A stretch of 64,000 nt of DNA from Geodermatophilus telluris. Lineage in GTDB: Bacteria > Actinomycetota > Actinomycetes > Mycobacteriales > Geodermatophilaceae. Numbering within the stretch: the stretch's first letter is position 1; each line of letters begins with the position of its first letter. This document shows positions 1 through 7,686 of this stretch, one piece after another. The notes under the pieces were generated by a model. That model worked only from the letters and a program-made list of their open reading frames with translations. It was not told where the DNA came from and ran no database searches. Location of the stretch: contig NZ_FMZF01000007.1 in NCBI RefSeq assembly GCF_900102745.1, forward strand, positions 247,768 to 311,767. The letters run 5' to 3'. The position numbers and the translations under genes are program-made.

Positions 1-244
1 CCGCCGTCCCGCTGCTGCCCGCCGCCCAGGTGCCCTGGGGGAACTCCCAGGCCCGGCGGCCCAGCGGGTGGCGGAACTGCTCGACCAGCCAGAACCCACC
101 CCGCTCGGCGGCGACGACGACGGCGAAGTCGGGCTTCTCGACGACGGAGTAGACGCCGGTGGAGCCGTCGGCCCGCTCGACGGTGTCCTCGCGCACCCGG
201 ATCCAGGGGTTGCGGTAGACCTCCCGGCTGCCCGTCGTCCGCAT
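1..244 (-). CDS. NUDIX hydrolase, N-terminal part (cut by window edge)
   Basis: Translating the minus strand from an ATG at 244 gives about 81 residues (begins MRTTGSREVYRNPWIRVRED) that read to the window edge without a stop. The pattern RNPWIRVRED, then a short acidic strand, then WLVEQFRHPLGRRAWEFPQG is the N-terminal half of ADP-ribose/sugar-nucleotide pyrophosphatase-like NUDIX proteins. The NUDIX box itself (G-x5-E-x7-REUxEE) would lie just outside the window, so catalysis cannot be judged. It starts divergently from, and almost overlaps, the next gene on the plus strand. Family from pattern recognition; exact substrate unknown. Confidence 0.7.
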   Translation of the reverse strand, partial: MRTTGSREVYRNPWIRVREDTVERADGSTGVYSVVEKPDFAVVVAAERGGFWLVEQFRHPLGRRAWEFPQGTWAAGSSGTA

Positions 245-278
245 GCAGCGCAGCCTGGCAGAGGCGGACGATGGGGCG

Positions 279-764
279 GTGACCGACCGCAAGCCGCCGG
301 GCGTGTCCTTCGAGACGTGGGTCGAGCAGCAGATCCGGCAGGCGCAGGAGCGCGGTGACCTCACCGGCCTGCGCGGTGCCGGCCGGCCCCTGCCGGCGTG
401 GGACCCCGACGAGACCGCCTACGACTGGGCGATCGCCAAGGCCCGCCGGGAGGGTGTCTCGCCCGCGGACATGCTGCCGCCGGGGCTGGCGCTGCGCCGG
501 GAGCGCGACGAGCTGCCCGCGCGGGTGGCCGCGCTGCCGTCGGAGGACGCCGTGCGGGCTGTGGCCGAGGACTACAACGCCCGGGTCGAGGCCTTCTGGC
601 GGCGACCGGCCGAGAGCCGCTGGTCGCCGGTGCCGGGCCTGGCCGACGTCGACGCGCTGGTCGGGCGCTGGCGCGCGGACCGGCCGCCGCCCGCTCCCGA
701 GCCGCCGGCCGCGGAGGGCGCGCCCACGCGGTCGCGCCGCCGCTGGTGGCAGCGGCGGCGCTGA
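279..764 (+). CDS. DUF1992 (DnaJ-homologue subfamily C member 28-like) protein
   Basis: About 161 residues. The N-terminal stretch SFETWVEQQIRQAQERGDL, followed by LRGAGRPLP and further on an arginine-rich helical region, is the hallmark of the DUF1992 domain found in DnaJC28 homologues, a widespread bacterial family without a settled role. The C-terminus is a Pro/Ala linker ending in an Arg/Trp-rich basic tail (RSRRRWWQRRR), which could bind nucleic acid or membrane; that is inference. I chose the GTG at 279 because the domain begins right after it; an in-frame ATG at 243 would overlap the divergent NUDIX start. Confidence 0.75.
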   Translation: MTDRKPPGVSFETWVEQQIRQAQERGDLTGLRGAGRPLPAWDPDETAYDWAIAKARREGVSPADMLPPGLALRRERDELPARVAALPSEDAVRAVAEDYNARVEAFWRRPAESRWSPVPGLADVDALVGRWRADRPPPAPEPPAAEGAPTRSRRRWWQRRR

Positions 765-776
765 GCCGGGATCCGT

Positions 777-1139
777 TCACGCGGGGACGCGGTCGAGGAA
801 GCCGAGCACGGCGCGGATGCGGCCGTCCCCGTCCGTGACGGCGACGTCGAACCCGGTCACCGGGGCCTCGGCGCCGTCGGGCCCGAGGTGCCACGTGAAA
901 CGCACCTGCTCGTGGTGGGCGTCGGCGTCCCCGGCGGCCCGGAAGACGAACCCGGGGAACTGTGCCTGGACGGCACCGATGAGGCCGGCGAGCTGCTCGC
1001 GGCCGGAGACGTCGGCCACCGGGTCGGTGTAGCGCACGTCCTCGGTGAACAACGCGTCCACGAGAGCGCGGCGGGCGGCGGGGTCGGTCTCGTTCCAGGC
1101 GGCGAGGTAGCGGTCTGCGAGGTCGGGGGTGGCGGTCAC
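777..1139 (-). CDS. SnoaL-like / NTF2-fold protein
   Basis: 120 residues with the NTF2-like pattern: N-terminal helix DLADRYLAAWNETDPAARRALVDALFTEDVRYTDP, then the conserved sheet ending in VRFTWHLGPDGAEAPVTGFDVAVTDGDGRIRAVLGFLD (seen in pieces). SnoaL-like proteins include polyketide cyclases, isomerases and many unknowns; none of the actual cyclase residues can be assigned here. The GTG at 1139 is preceded by a GAGGAG Shine-Dalgarno. It is the second gene after the membrane protein (32-nt gap), so the two are probably co-transcribed. Function unknown. Confidence 0.75.
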   Translation of the reverse strand: MTATPDLADRYLAAWNETDPAARRALVDALFTEDVRYTDPVADVSGREQLAGLIGAVQAQFPGFVFRAAGDADAHHEQVRFTWHLGPDGAEAPVTGFDVAVTDGDGRIRAVLGFLDRVPA

Positions 1140-1171
1140 GGCGGTCTCTCCTCGTCTCGTGTCCGGTGCGG

Positions 1172-1582
1172 TCAGTGGGTGCGGAGGGCGGTGAGCTGCA
1201 GGGCGGCGAAGCCGGCGACGACGGCGGCCTGGAGCAGCACCCAGACCGTCCCGGCGGTGGTGAGGTCGAAGCGGCCGGCGGCCACGGCGGCGACGCTGCC
1301 GGCGGCCCACAGCGCGTTGGCGCCGACGACGACCTCCGTGGCGCCCCGCGAGACGGGCGTGCGGGCGGCGACGAGCGCGACCCCGGCGGCGAAGACGGCG
1401 AGGAAGGCGCCCAGCCCGCGCAGCGTCCCGGCGGGGACGCCGAGCAGGCCGGACAGCAGCGGCGCGGCGGCCAGGTAGGCCAGGCCGTTGACGCCGGTGA
1501 CGCCGGCGTCCAGGCGCAGCGCCAGGGGGAGCGGGCCGAGAGGGCGACGGGTGGGGGCGGTGGTCGCGGTGGTGTGCGTCAT
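1172..1582 (-). CDS. small integral membrane protein, unknown function
   Basis: 136 residues with four hydrophobic segments (about residues 25-48, 53-72, 80-102 and 108-130) and a short charged N-terminus. The composition is Ala/Val/Leu rich with small loops, as in small actinobacterial inner-membrane proteins. No catalytic motif is visible. It is transcribed away from the XRE-type regulator at 1670 and towards the SnoaL-like gene. The regulator may control this pair, which is inference from the divergent arrangement only. Confidence 0.65.
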   Translation of the reverse strand: MTHTTATTAPTRRPLGPLPLALRLDAGVTGVNGLAYLAAAPLLSGLLGVPAGTLRGLGAFLAVFAAGVALVAARTPVSRGATEVVVGANALWAAGSVAAVAAGRFDLTTAGTVWVLLQAAVVAGFAALQLTALRTH

Positions 1583-1669
1583 GGCGACGACAGTGGCGCC
1601 GCGGGGGAGGTGCGTCGATTACCTCGCGGGTAGGCGACGCCGGACGACGCCGTCGCTAGCGTCCGCGCC

Positions 1670-2443
1670 GTGACCACCGCCGCGCGACCCGACGTCGGGG
1701 ACCTCCTGCGCGGCTGGCGGCAGCGCCGCCGGCTGTCCCAGCTGGACCTGGCCAACGACGCCGGGGTCTCCGCGCGGCACCTGTCCTTCCTGGAGACCGG
1801 CCGGTCGCGGCCGAGCCGGGAGATGGTGCTGCGCCTCGCCGAGCAGCTCGACGTCCCCCTGCGCGAGCGAAACGACCTGCTGCTGGCCGCGGGCTTCGCG
1901 CCCGCCTACGGACGCCGGGGCCTGGACTCGCCCGACCTGGCCGCCGTCACCCGGGCACTGGAGCGGGTGCTCGCCGCCCACGAGCCCTTCCCGGCGCTGG
2001 TGGTCGACCGCTCGTGGGAGCTGGTGACGGCGAACGCGGGCGTCGCGCCGCTGCTCGACGGCGCCGCCGCGCACCTGCTCGAGCCGCCGGTCAACGTGCT
2101 GCGGCTGAGCCTGCACCCCGAGGGGCTGGCCCCGCGGATCGCCAACCTCGCGCAGTGGCGGGCGCACGTGCTGCACCGGCTCGGCCGCGAGGCGCGGCTG
2201 ACCGGCGACCCGGGGCTGGCCGCGCTGCACCGGGAGCTCGCCGCGCTGCCCGGCGGCACCGACCGGTCGACGCCCGACGGGATCGCCGTCCCGCTGCGGC
2301 TGCGCACCGGGGACGGCGTGCTGTCCTTCCTCAGCACGGTGACCACGTTCGGCACCGCCGTCGACCTCACCGCCGCGGAGCTGTCCGTGGAGGCCTTCCT
2401 GCCGGCCGACGACCACACGGCCCGGGTGCTGGGCGCGCGTTAA
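1670..2443 (+). CDS. XRE-family regulator with MmyB-like ligand domain
   Basis: 257 residues. Residues 8-70 are a helix-turn-helix of the XRE type (LLRGWRQRRRLSQLDLAND, then GVSARHLSFLETGRSRPS). The rest (about 90-250) matches the MmyB-like C-terminal sensor found in many actinobacterial regulators (FPALVVDRSWELVTANAG, then LHPEGLAPRIANL). Such proteins often repress a neighbouring gene and sense a small, perhaps fatty-acid-like, ligand. No Shine-Dalgarno precedes the GTG. A -10-like TAGCGT at 1657-1662 would place the transcript start at or next to the GTG, so a leaderless mRNA is likely. Probably regulates the divergent membrane/SnoaL pair. Confidence 0.85.
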   Translation: MTTAARPDVGDLLRGWRQRRRLSQLDLANDAGVSARHLSFLETGRSRPSREMVLRLAEQLDVPLRERNDLLLAAGFAPAYGRRGLDSPDLAAVTRALERVLAAHEPFPALVVDRSWELVTANAGVAPLLDGAAAHLLEPPVNVLRLSLHPEGLAPRIANLAQWRAHVLHRLGREARLTGDPGLAALHRELAALPGGTDRSTPDGIAVPLRLRTGDGVLSFLSTVTTFGTAVDLTAAELSVEAFLPADDHTARVLGAR

Positions 2444-2518
2444 CCGGCAGCGAACCCCGGTCTGCCGGCCCGGTGACCGGGTAGGGGGACCGCGCAGGCG
2501 ACGACCGAGGAGGTCCCC

Positions 2519-2686
2519 ATGACCGAGGTGCCGGGCACCGACCGCGAGCAGGCCGAGAAGCAGGTGCTGGAGGAGACGCCGCTGCGGCCCGAGGGCGTCG
2601 AGGAGGACAGCTCCACGCAGGGCGACGAGGGCCAGACCGGCGACGACGTCAAGCCCGGCGCCGGGAGCACCGACCCGGTCACCTGA
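2519..2686 (+). CDS. small acidic protein, 55 residues, unknown
   Basis: An ATG directly behind a strong GAGGAGG Shine-Dalgarno opens a 55-codon frame ending at TGA 2684-2686. The product is rich in Glu, Asp, Thr, Gly and Pro, has no hydrophobic segment and is predicted to be disordered. Similar tiny acidic proteins with good ribosome-binding sites are frequent in this family of organisms and stay unnamed. I see no domain. Support is the ribosome-binding site and codon-position G+C, not homology. Confidence 0.6.
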   Translation: MTEVPGTDREQAEKQVLEETPLRPEGVEEDSSTQGDEGQTGDDVKPGAGSTDPVT

Positions 2687-2846
2687 GCACTCGCACCCCG
2701 GTCCCCCGGGACCCGGGGTGCGGGCGCGGAGGGCCAGCGCACGAGGCGATCCGGTTATCCGGGGGGCCGCTTGCCGAGAGTGACGACGCGAGGGGAGAAC
2801 GGCGAGTCGACTCACCGACTGCAGAGGGCAACGGCCAAAAACCTAT

Positions 2847-2862
2847 CAAGTCCATGGACTTG
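2847..2862. promoter_or_regulatory. 16-bp perfect palindrome, probable operator of the ABC importer
   Basis: CAAGTCCATGGACTTG is a perfect inverted repeat with no spacer, placed 68 bp before the start of the substrate-binding lipoprotein. It lies in a relatively A/T-rich stretch of otherwise very G+C-rich DNA, as expected for a promoter/operator. The sequence shows the symmetry; the role as regulator site (for example a sulfur- or nitrogen-responsive repressor) is inference. Confidence 0.55.
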
Positions 2863-2930
2863 TGCGGTTCACTGCGCGCCCCTGCTCCAGAGCCCACCCA
2901 GGGGCGGAGCCTGACAGTCGTGAGGATCGG

Positions 2931-4022
2931 ATGACCCGTAGGTCCCCTCGCACGTTGCGTCGCGCTGGCGTCGCCTTCGCGGTCCTCCCCCTGGCCTGGG
3001 GGCTGGCCGCCTGCGGCTCCGATGACGACACCGCGGCGGCCTCCACCGACGGTGGCGTCGCCGACGAGGTCCGGCTGGGCTACTTCGCCAACGTCACCCA
3101 CGCCGCGGCCCTCATCGGGGTCGAACAGGGCTACTTCGCCGACGAGCTCGGCGACGGGACGACGCTGAGCACCCAGGTCTTCAACGCGGGACCGGACGAG
3201 GTGGAAGCCCTCTTCGCCGGTGCGCTGGACGCTGCGTACATCGGCCCGAGCCCCACGATCAACGCCTACGGGCAGAGCAACGGTGACGCCATCCGGATCA
3301 TCGCGGGTGCAGCGTCCGGAGGCGCCCAGCTCGTCGTCCGCGAGGGCATCGACTCCCCGGACGACCTCCGGGGCACCACGCTCGCCAGCCCTCAGCTGGG
3401 CAACACCCAGGACGTCGCCCTGCGGACCTGGCTCACCGAACAGGGGCTGGAGAACAGCGTCGAGGGCGGCGGGGACGTCACGATCGCGCCGACACCCAAC
3501 AGCGACATCCCCAACCTGTTCCAGTCCGGTGAGCTCGACGGCGCCTGGGTGCCCGAGCCCTATGCCTCTGCGCTGGTGCTCGACGCCGGAGGCACGGTGC
3601 TGGTCAACGAGAAGGACTTGTGGCCGGACGGGCAGTTCGTCACGACGCACCTGATCGTGCGCACCGAGTTCCTCGAGCAGTACCCGGAGACGGTCGACGC
3701 TCTGCTCCGGGCCCACGTCGAGTCGGTCGAGTTCGCAACTGACGATCCCGAGGGTGCGAAGGCAGCGGTCAACGCCGCGCTCGGGGAGGCGGGCGGCCGA
3801 GAGCTGGCCGGGCCGGTGCTGGACCGGGCGTGGAGCGAGCTGACGGTGACCTACGACCCGATCGCCACGGCGCTGGCCCGTTCCGCGGAGAACGGCGTCG
3901 CGGCGGGCACCACCGAGGAGGAGGTCGACCTGGAGGGGATCTACGACCTCCGGCCACTCAACGCGGTGCTGTCCGACCAGGGTCTGGACCCGGTCACCTC
4001 CGAGGGGTTGGGCGAGGAATGA
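2931..4022 (+). CDS. ABC importer substrate-binding lipoprotein (SsuA/TauA/NrtA family)
   Basis: 363 residues from the ATG at 2931. The signal peptide has a basic N-terminus (MTRRSPRTLRRAG), a hydrophobic core and a lipobox LAAC, giving a lipoprotein anchored to the outer face of the membrane. The mature part has the family pattern VRLGYFANVTHAAALIGVEQGYF, then ALFAGALDAAYIGPSPTINAY and LASPQLGNTQDVALRTWL, typical of binding proteins for aliphatic sulfonates, taurine, nitrate or thiamine precursors. The ligand cannot be told from sequence alone. First of three overlapping genes; the stop overlaps the ATPase start (ATGA). An upstream in-frame ATG at 2862 is less likely because it would precede the signal peptide by 23 residues. 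Confidence 0.88.
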   Translation: MTRRSPRTLRRAGVAFAVLPLAWGLAACGSDDDTAAASTDGGVADEVRLGYFANVTHAAALIGVEQGYFADELGDGTTLSTQVFNAGPDEVEALFAGALDAAYIGPSPTINAYGQSNGDAIRIIAGAASGGAQLVVREGIDSPDDLRGTTLASPQLGNTQDVALRTWLTEQGLENSVEGGGDVTIAPTPNSDIPNLFQSGELDGAWVPEPYASALVLDAGGTVLVNEKDLWPDGQFVTTHLIVRTEFLEQYPETVDALLRAHVESVEFATDDPEGAKAAVNAALGEAGGRELAGPVLDRAWSELTVTYDPIATALARSAENGVAAGTTEEEVDLEGIYDLRPLNAVLSDQGLDPVTSEGLGEE

Positions 4023-4822
4023 GCACCGTCACCGCGTCAACGTCCTCCGGCGCCGGCGGGCTGCGGAGCGTTGGCGCCGAGGCCGGCCCGTCGGTGCGGG
4101 TGCAGGGGGTCTGCCAGTCCTTCGACCGGATGGGGCCTCCCGTCCTGGACGGCGTCGACCTCACCGTCGCCCCGGGTGAGTTCCTCTGTCTGCTGGGCGC
4201 CTCGGGCTGCGGAAAGTCCACGCTGCTCAACCTCCTCGCGGGACTGGCCGAGCCGACGGCGGGGACAGTCGACGTGGCCGCCGACCGTCCGTCGCTGATG
4301 TTCCAGGAACCCGCGCTGCTGCCCTGGCTCACCGCCGGGGGGAACGTGGAGCTCGCGCTCAAACCGCGGGGCATGCGGCGGGCGCAGCGCCGGGAGGAGT
4401 CCGCCCGGCTGCTGCGGCTGGTCAACCTGGAGGGGCAGAGCGGTAAGCGCCCGCACGAGTTGTCGGGGGGGATGCGGCAGCGGGTCGCCCTTGCGCGGGC
4501 TCTGGCACAGGACAGCCCGGTGCTGCTCATGGACGAACCGTTCGCCGCACTCGATGCCATCACCCGCGACGTCCTGCACGAGGAGTTGGTGCGTGTGTGG
4601 AGCACCCAGCGACTGACCGTGGTCTTCGTGACCCACAACGTGCGGGAAGCCGTCCGCCTCGCACAGCGGGTGGTGCTCATGAGCTCGCGTCCCGGGCGGA
4701 TCGTCCGGGAGTGGGCGGTCGAGCTGTCCCAGCCGCGGGCCATCGAGTCCCCAGGCGTCGGAGCGCTGGCCACCGAGATCACCACCGAGCTGCACCGGGA
4801 GATCAGCCGCCATGCCCGGTGA
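4019..4822 (+). CDS. ABC importer ATPase (SsuB/TauB family)
   Basis: 267 residues. Walker A is GASGCGKST, the Q-loop MFQEPALLPWL, the signature LSGGMRQRVALARAL and Walker B VLLMDEPFAALD, with switch His in VFVTHNVREAV. The Q-loop with PALLPW is characteristic of the sulfonate/nitrate/taurine group. About 25 extra N-terminal residues precede the domain. It overlaps the binding-protein gene by 4 nt and the permease by 11 nt, so all three are coupled. It energises uptake at the cytoplasmic face of the membrane. Confidence 0.9.
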   Translation: MSTVTASTSSGAGGLRSVGAEAGPSVRVQGVCQSFDRMGPPVLDGVDLTVAPGEFLCLLGASGCGKSTLLNLLAGLAEPTAGTVDVAADRPSLMFQEPALLPWLTAGGNVELALKPRGMRRAQRREESARLLRLVNLEGQSGKRPHELSGGMRQRVALARALAQDSPVLLMDEPFAALDAITRDVLHEELVRVWSTQRLTVVFVTHNVREAVRLAQRVVLMSSRPGRIVREWAVELSQPRAIESPGVGALATEITTELHREISRHAR

Positions 4823-5753
4823 GTCCTCCACTCCCGTCCGGCTCCCGGCCGGGCACGTCGAGACGCACACGGGTCAGCAGCAGGGCAGAGCAACCCCGGG
4901 GCGCAGTGTCGAAGCCGGCCTCGACGCACTGGACACGGCGTCGGTCGCCCGGCCCCGCCGTCGGCCGTGGCACGTGCTCGTCCACTCGGTCCTCCCGCCG
5001 GTGGTCTTCCTCGCTGCACTCGTCGGGGTGTGGCAGCTCGTCCATGCCGCCGGGCTCAAACCGTCCTATGCGCTGCCCAGCCCGACGGACGTCGCCACCA
5101 CCTTCTGGGAGACGGTCACCGACGGCCGCGCGGCCGAGGCCATCTGGACCAGCGTGAGCCGGGGCGGGGTGGGCTTCGCACTGTCGCTGGTGATCGGCAC
5201 GCTGCTGGGGCTGGCGATGTGGGCGAGTACGTGGCTCCGGGCAGCCATCGGGCCGATCGTCAGCGGGTTGCAGAGCCTGCCGTCGGTGGCCTGGGTCCCG
5301 GCCGCGATCATCTGGTTCCAACTGACCGACGCTGCCATCTACACGGTCGTGCTGCTCGGCGCGGTCCCGTCGATCGCCAACGGGCTGCTGACCGGTTTCA
5401 AGCAGGTGCCGCCGCTGTTCGACCGGGTCGGCCGTGTCCTGGGCCTCGGTGGACTCGGCCGCATCCGGCTGGTCCTGCTGCCGGCAGCACTGCCCGGGTA
5501 CCTGGGCGGACTTCGGCAGGGATGGGCGTTCGCCTGGCGGTCACTCATGGCCGCCGAGCTGATCACCTACTCCCCGTCGTTGGGGCAGGGCCTGGGGCAA
5601 CTGCTCAACATCGGGCGCGAACTGTCGCAGATGTCCCTGGTGATCACCTCGATCACGCTCATCCTCTTGGTGGGCGTGGCCATCGAGCTGCTCGTCTTCG
5701 CACCGCTGGAGCGCGGCGTCCTCCGCCGGCGCGGGCTGACCGTCGACCGGTGA
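4812..5753 (+). CDS. ABC importer permease (SsuC/TauC family)
   Basis: 313 residues, with a longer hydrophilic N-terminus (about 55 residues) than usual, then six hydrophobic segments. The EAA-type loop that contacts the ATPase is recognisable around RVLGLGGLGRIRLVLLPAALPGYLGG. The AWVPAAIIWF segment is typical of this permease group. It is the last gene of the importer operon and faces the hydantoinase genes convergently across 52 bp. Substrate undetermined: sulfonates are the most common, while nitrate or a nitrogen heterocycle would fit the neighbourhood. Confidence 0.88.
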   Translation: MPGESSTPVRLPAGHVETHTGQQQGRATPGRSVEAGLDALDTASVARPRRRPWHVLVHSVLPPVVFLAALVGVWQLVHAAGLKPSYALPSPTDVATTFWETVTDGRAAEAIWTSVSRGGVGFALSLVIGTLLGLAMWASTWLRAAIGPIVSGLQSLPSVAWVPAAIIWFQLTDAAIYTVVLLGAVPSIANGLLTGFKQVPPLFDRVGRVLGLGGLGRIRLVLLPAALPGYLGGLRQGWAFAWRSLMAAELITYSPSLGQGLGQLLNIGRELSQMSLVITSITLILLVGVAIELLVFAPLERGVLRRRGLTVDR

Positions 5754-5805
5754 GCGGCCCGGCGCCGATCCCGGCAGGTGACCGGACGGGCGTCGGCGTC
5801 GCGTG

Positions 5806-7686
5806 CTACAGGTGGTCGAACTCGTTCGAGGTCGCGCCGCCGGAGAGCAGCGCGTACCCGGGACCGCGGTCGAAGAACGGCTCGTCGCCCGTGCGGGCCG
5901 CGCACCGCTCCTCCCGCAGCGCGGCGGTGGCCGCGTGGTCGGCGGTGCCGTCGTCCCGGAGGACCACGCCGTAGTCCTCCCGCGCGCCGGCCACGGACAC
6001 CTTGCGCCAGGCGACGTCGCGCAGCACCTCCTCCACCGGCCGCCCCAACGGGTCGCCCCACCCGCCGCCGCCGGTCGTCCGGATGCGGACGACGGTGCCG
6101 GCGGGCAGCGGCTCGGCGTCGGCCAGCGCGTCGACGTCGTGCTCGTCGGGGCCACCCGGGTCGACGGTCACCTGGAACGGCCGGCCGGCCCTCCCGCCGT
6201 TCACGCCCCAGCAGGACAGGATCGAGCGGTCGGCGATCGACATGAAGTGCGCGTCGCGCAGCACGCGGACGTGCTTCTCGTAGCCGCAGCCGCCGCGGTA
6301 CCGGCCCGGCCCGCCGGAGTCCAGCGCCAGCCCGAGGCGCTCGACGCGCAGCGGGAAGCGGGACTCGGTGAACTCCGTCGGCAGGTTCCGCGAGTCCGGG
6401 ACGACGTGGATGGTGTCCTCGCCGTCGGCGTAGTACCGGCCGCCCGAGCCGCCGCCGAGCACCTCGCGCATCAGGTACGGCTGGCCGTCGGCGTCGGTCC
6501 CGTACACACCGGTGTAGCGGATGGTCTCCTGGTCGGCGGGCATCCGGCCGCCCGTGGCCTTGGCCAGCACGCCGGCCAGCACGCCGAGCAGCCGCAGGAT
6601 GACGAACGTCCGGGCGTTCGTCGGTGCCGGGAAGACCGGGGTGAGCAGCGTGCCCTTCTCCGGGAACCGCATCTCGATCAGCGGGACGACGCCCTCGTTG
6701 ACGTCGAGCTGCGCCATCCGCTCGGGCGTCTCGGCCAGGTTGCGCAGGATCGGCGCCAGCCACTTCTTGAGGAAGTTGCCGTCGGCGTAGTCGCCGCAGT
6801 GGTTGATCGGTCCCTTGGCCTGCGGGCCGGTGCCGGTGAAGTCGACGACCAGCGGCACGTCGGCCGTCGAGTCCATGGTCAGCGTGATCCGCTGGCGGTG
6901 CAGCTTCGGCGGCTCGACGCCGTCGTGCTCGGCGTAGTCCTCCCACACGTAGGTGCCGTCGGGGATCTGCGACAGGACCTCCCGCCGGTACACCTCGGTG
7001 GAGGCGGCCAGGATCGCCTCGAAGCAGGCCTCGACGGCGGCCACGCCGTAGCGGTCGAACAGCTCGCCGAGCCGGCGGGCACCGGCCAGGCAGGCCGAGC
7101 ACTCGGCGTCGAGGTCGGCGGCCAGCGAGTCGGGCATCCGCGAGTTGCGGGTCATGATCCGCAGCGCCGCCTCGTTGCGGACGCCGCGGTCCCACAGCTT
7201 GATCGGGGGGACCATCAGGCCCTCCTCGTACACGCTGGTCGCCGCCGACGGCATGGACCCGGGGACGGCGCCGCCGATGTCGTCGTGGTGGCCGAACGCC
7301 TGCACGAACGCCACCACGGTCGGGGCGCCGTCGACGTCGGCGAACACCGGCACCGTGACGCACAGGTCGGGCAGGTGCCCGATCCCGCCCTCGGAGAGGT
7401 AGACGTCGTTGTGGAAGAAGACGTCACCCGGGTTCATCGTCCCGATCGGGTGGTCGCGGACCACCGGGTGCACGAGCGCCGAGTACGAGCGGCCGGTGAG
7501 CTTGCGCAGCTGCCGGTCGTGGATGCCGGCGCGGAAGTCGTGCGCGTCGCGGATCATCGGCGACCGCGAGGTGCGGCCGATGGAGGTCTCGACCTCCTTC
7601 TCGATCGCGGCCAGCGTGCCGGCGACGATCTCGACGAGGACCGGGTCGGCGCCGGTCGCGCCGTCCGCGCGCGGGAGGCGGTCCAT
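5806..7686 (-). CDS. hydantoinase B / oxoprolinase family protein
   Basis: 626 residues, a full-length HyuB (N-methylhydantoinase/acetone carboxylase-like) chain. Recognisable blocks are DPVLVEIVAGTLAAIEKE near the N-terminus, PGDVFFHNDVYLSEGGIGHL, the GHHDDIGGAVPGSM block, and the glycine-rich C-terminal TTGGGGWGDPLGR. Family members act with HyuA in ATP-dependent opening of 5-membered cyclic imides or oxoproline, or in carboxylation. Its ATG overlaps the HyuA stop (ATGA), so the two are produced together. Substrate is not readable from sequence; the shared operator motif points to nitrogen-ring catabolism. Confidence 0.88.
   Translation of the reverse strand: MDRLPRADGATGADPVLVEIVAGTLAAIEKEVETSIGRTSRSPMIRDAHDFRAGIHDRQLRKLTGRSYSALVHPVVRDHPIGTMNPGDVFFHNDVYLSEGGIGHLPDLCVTVPVFADVDGAPTVVAFVQAFGHHDDIGGAVPGSMPSAATSVYEEGLMVPPIKLWDRGVRNEAALRIMTRNSRMPDSLAADLDAECSACLAGARRLGELFDRYGVAAVEACFEAILAASTEVYRREVLSQIPDGTYVWEDYAEHDGVEPPKLHRQRITLTMDSTADVPLVVDFTGTGPQAKGPINHCGDYADGNFLKKWLAPILRNLAETPERMAQLDVNEGVVPLIEMRFPEKGTLLTPVFPAPTNARTFVILRLLGVLAGVLAKATGGRMPADQETIRYTGVYGTDADGQPYLMREVLGGGSGGRYYADGEDTIHVVPDSRNLPTEFTESRFPLRVERLGLALDSGGPGRYRGGCGYEKHVRVLRDAHFMSIADRSILSCWGVNGGRAGRPFQVTVDPGGPDEHDVDALADAEPLPAGTVVRIRTTGGGGWGDPLGRPVEEVLRDVAWRKVSVAGAREDYGVVLRDDGTADHAATAALREERCAARTGDEPFFDRGPGYALLSGGATSNEFDHL

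Noticed and set aside
2700..2845. Possible SAM-type riboswitch before the SsuABC-type importer
   Set aside because: Some short stems and a GGCAACGG-like stretch exist, but the conserved core of SAM-I/IV or other sulfur riboswitches could not be assembled.
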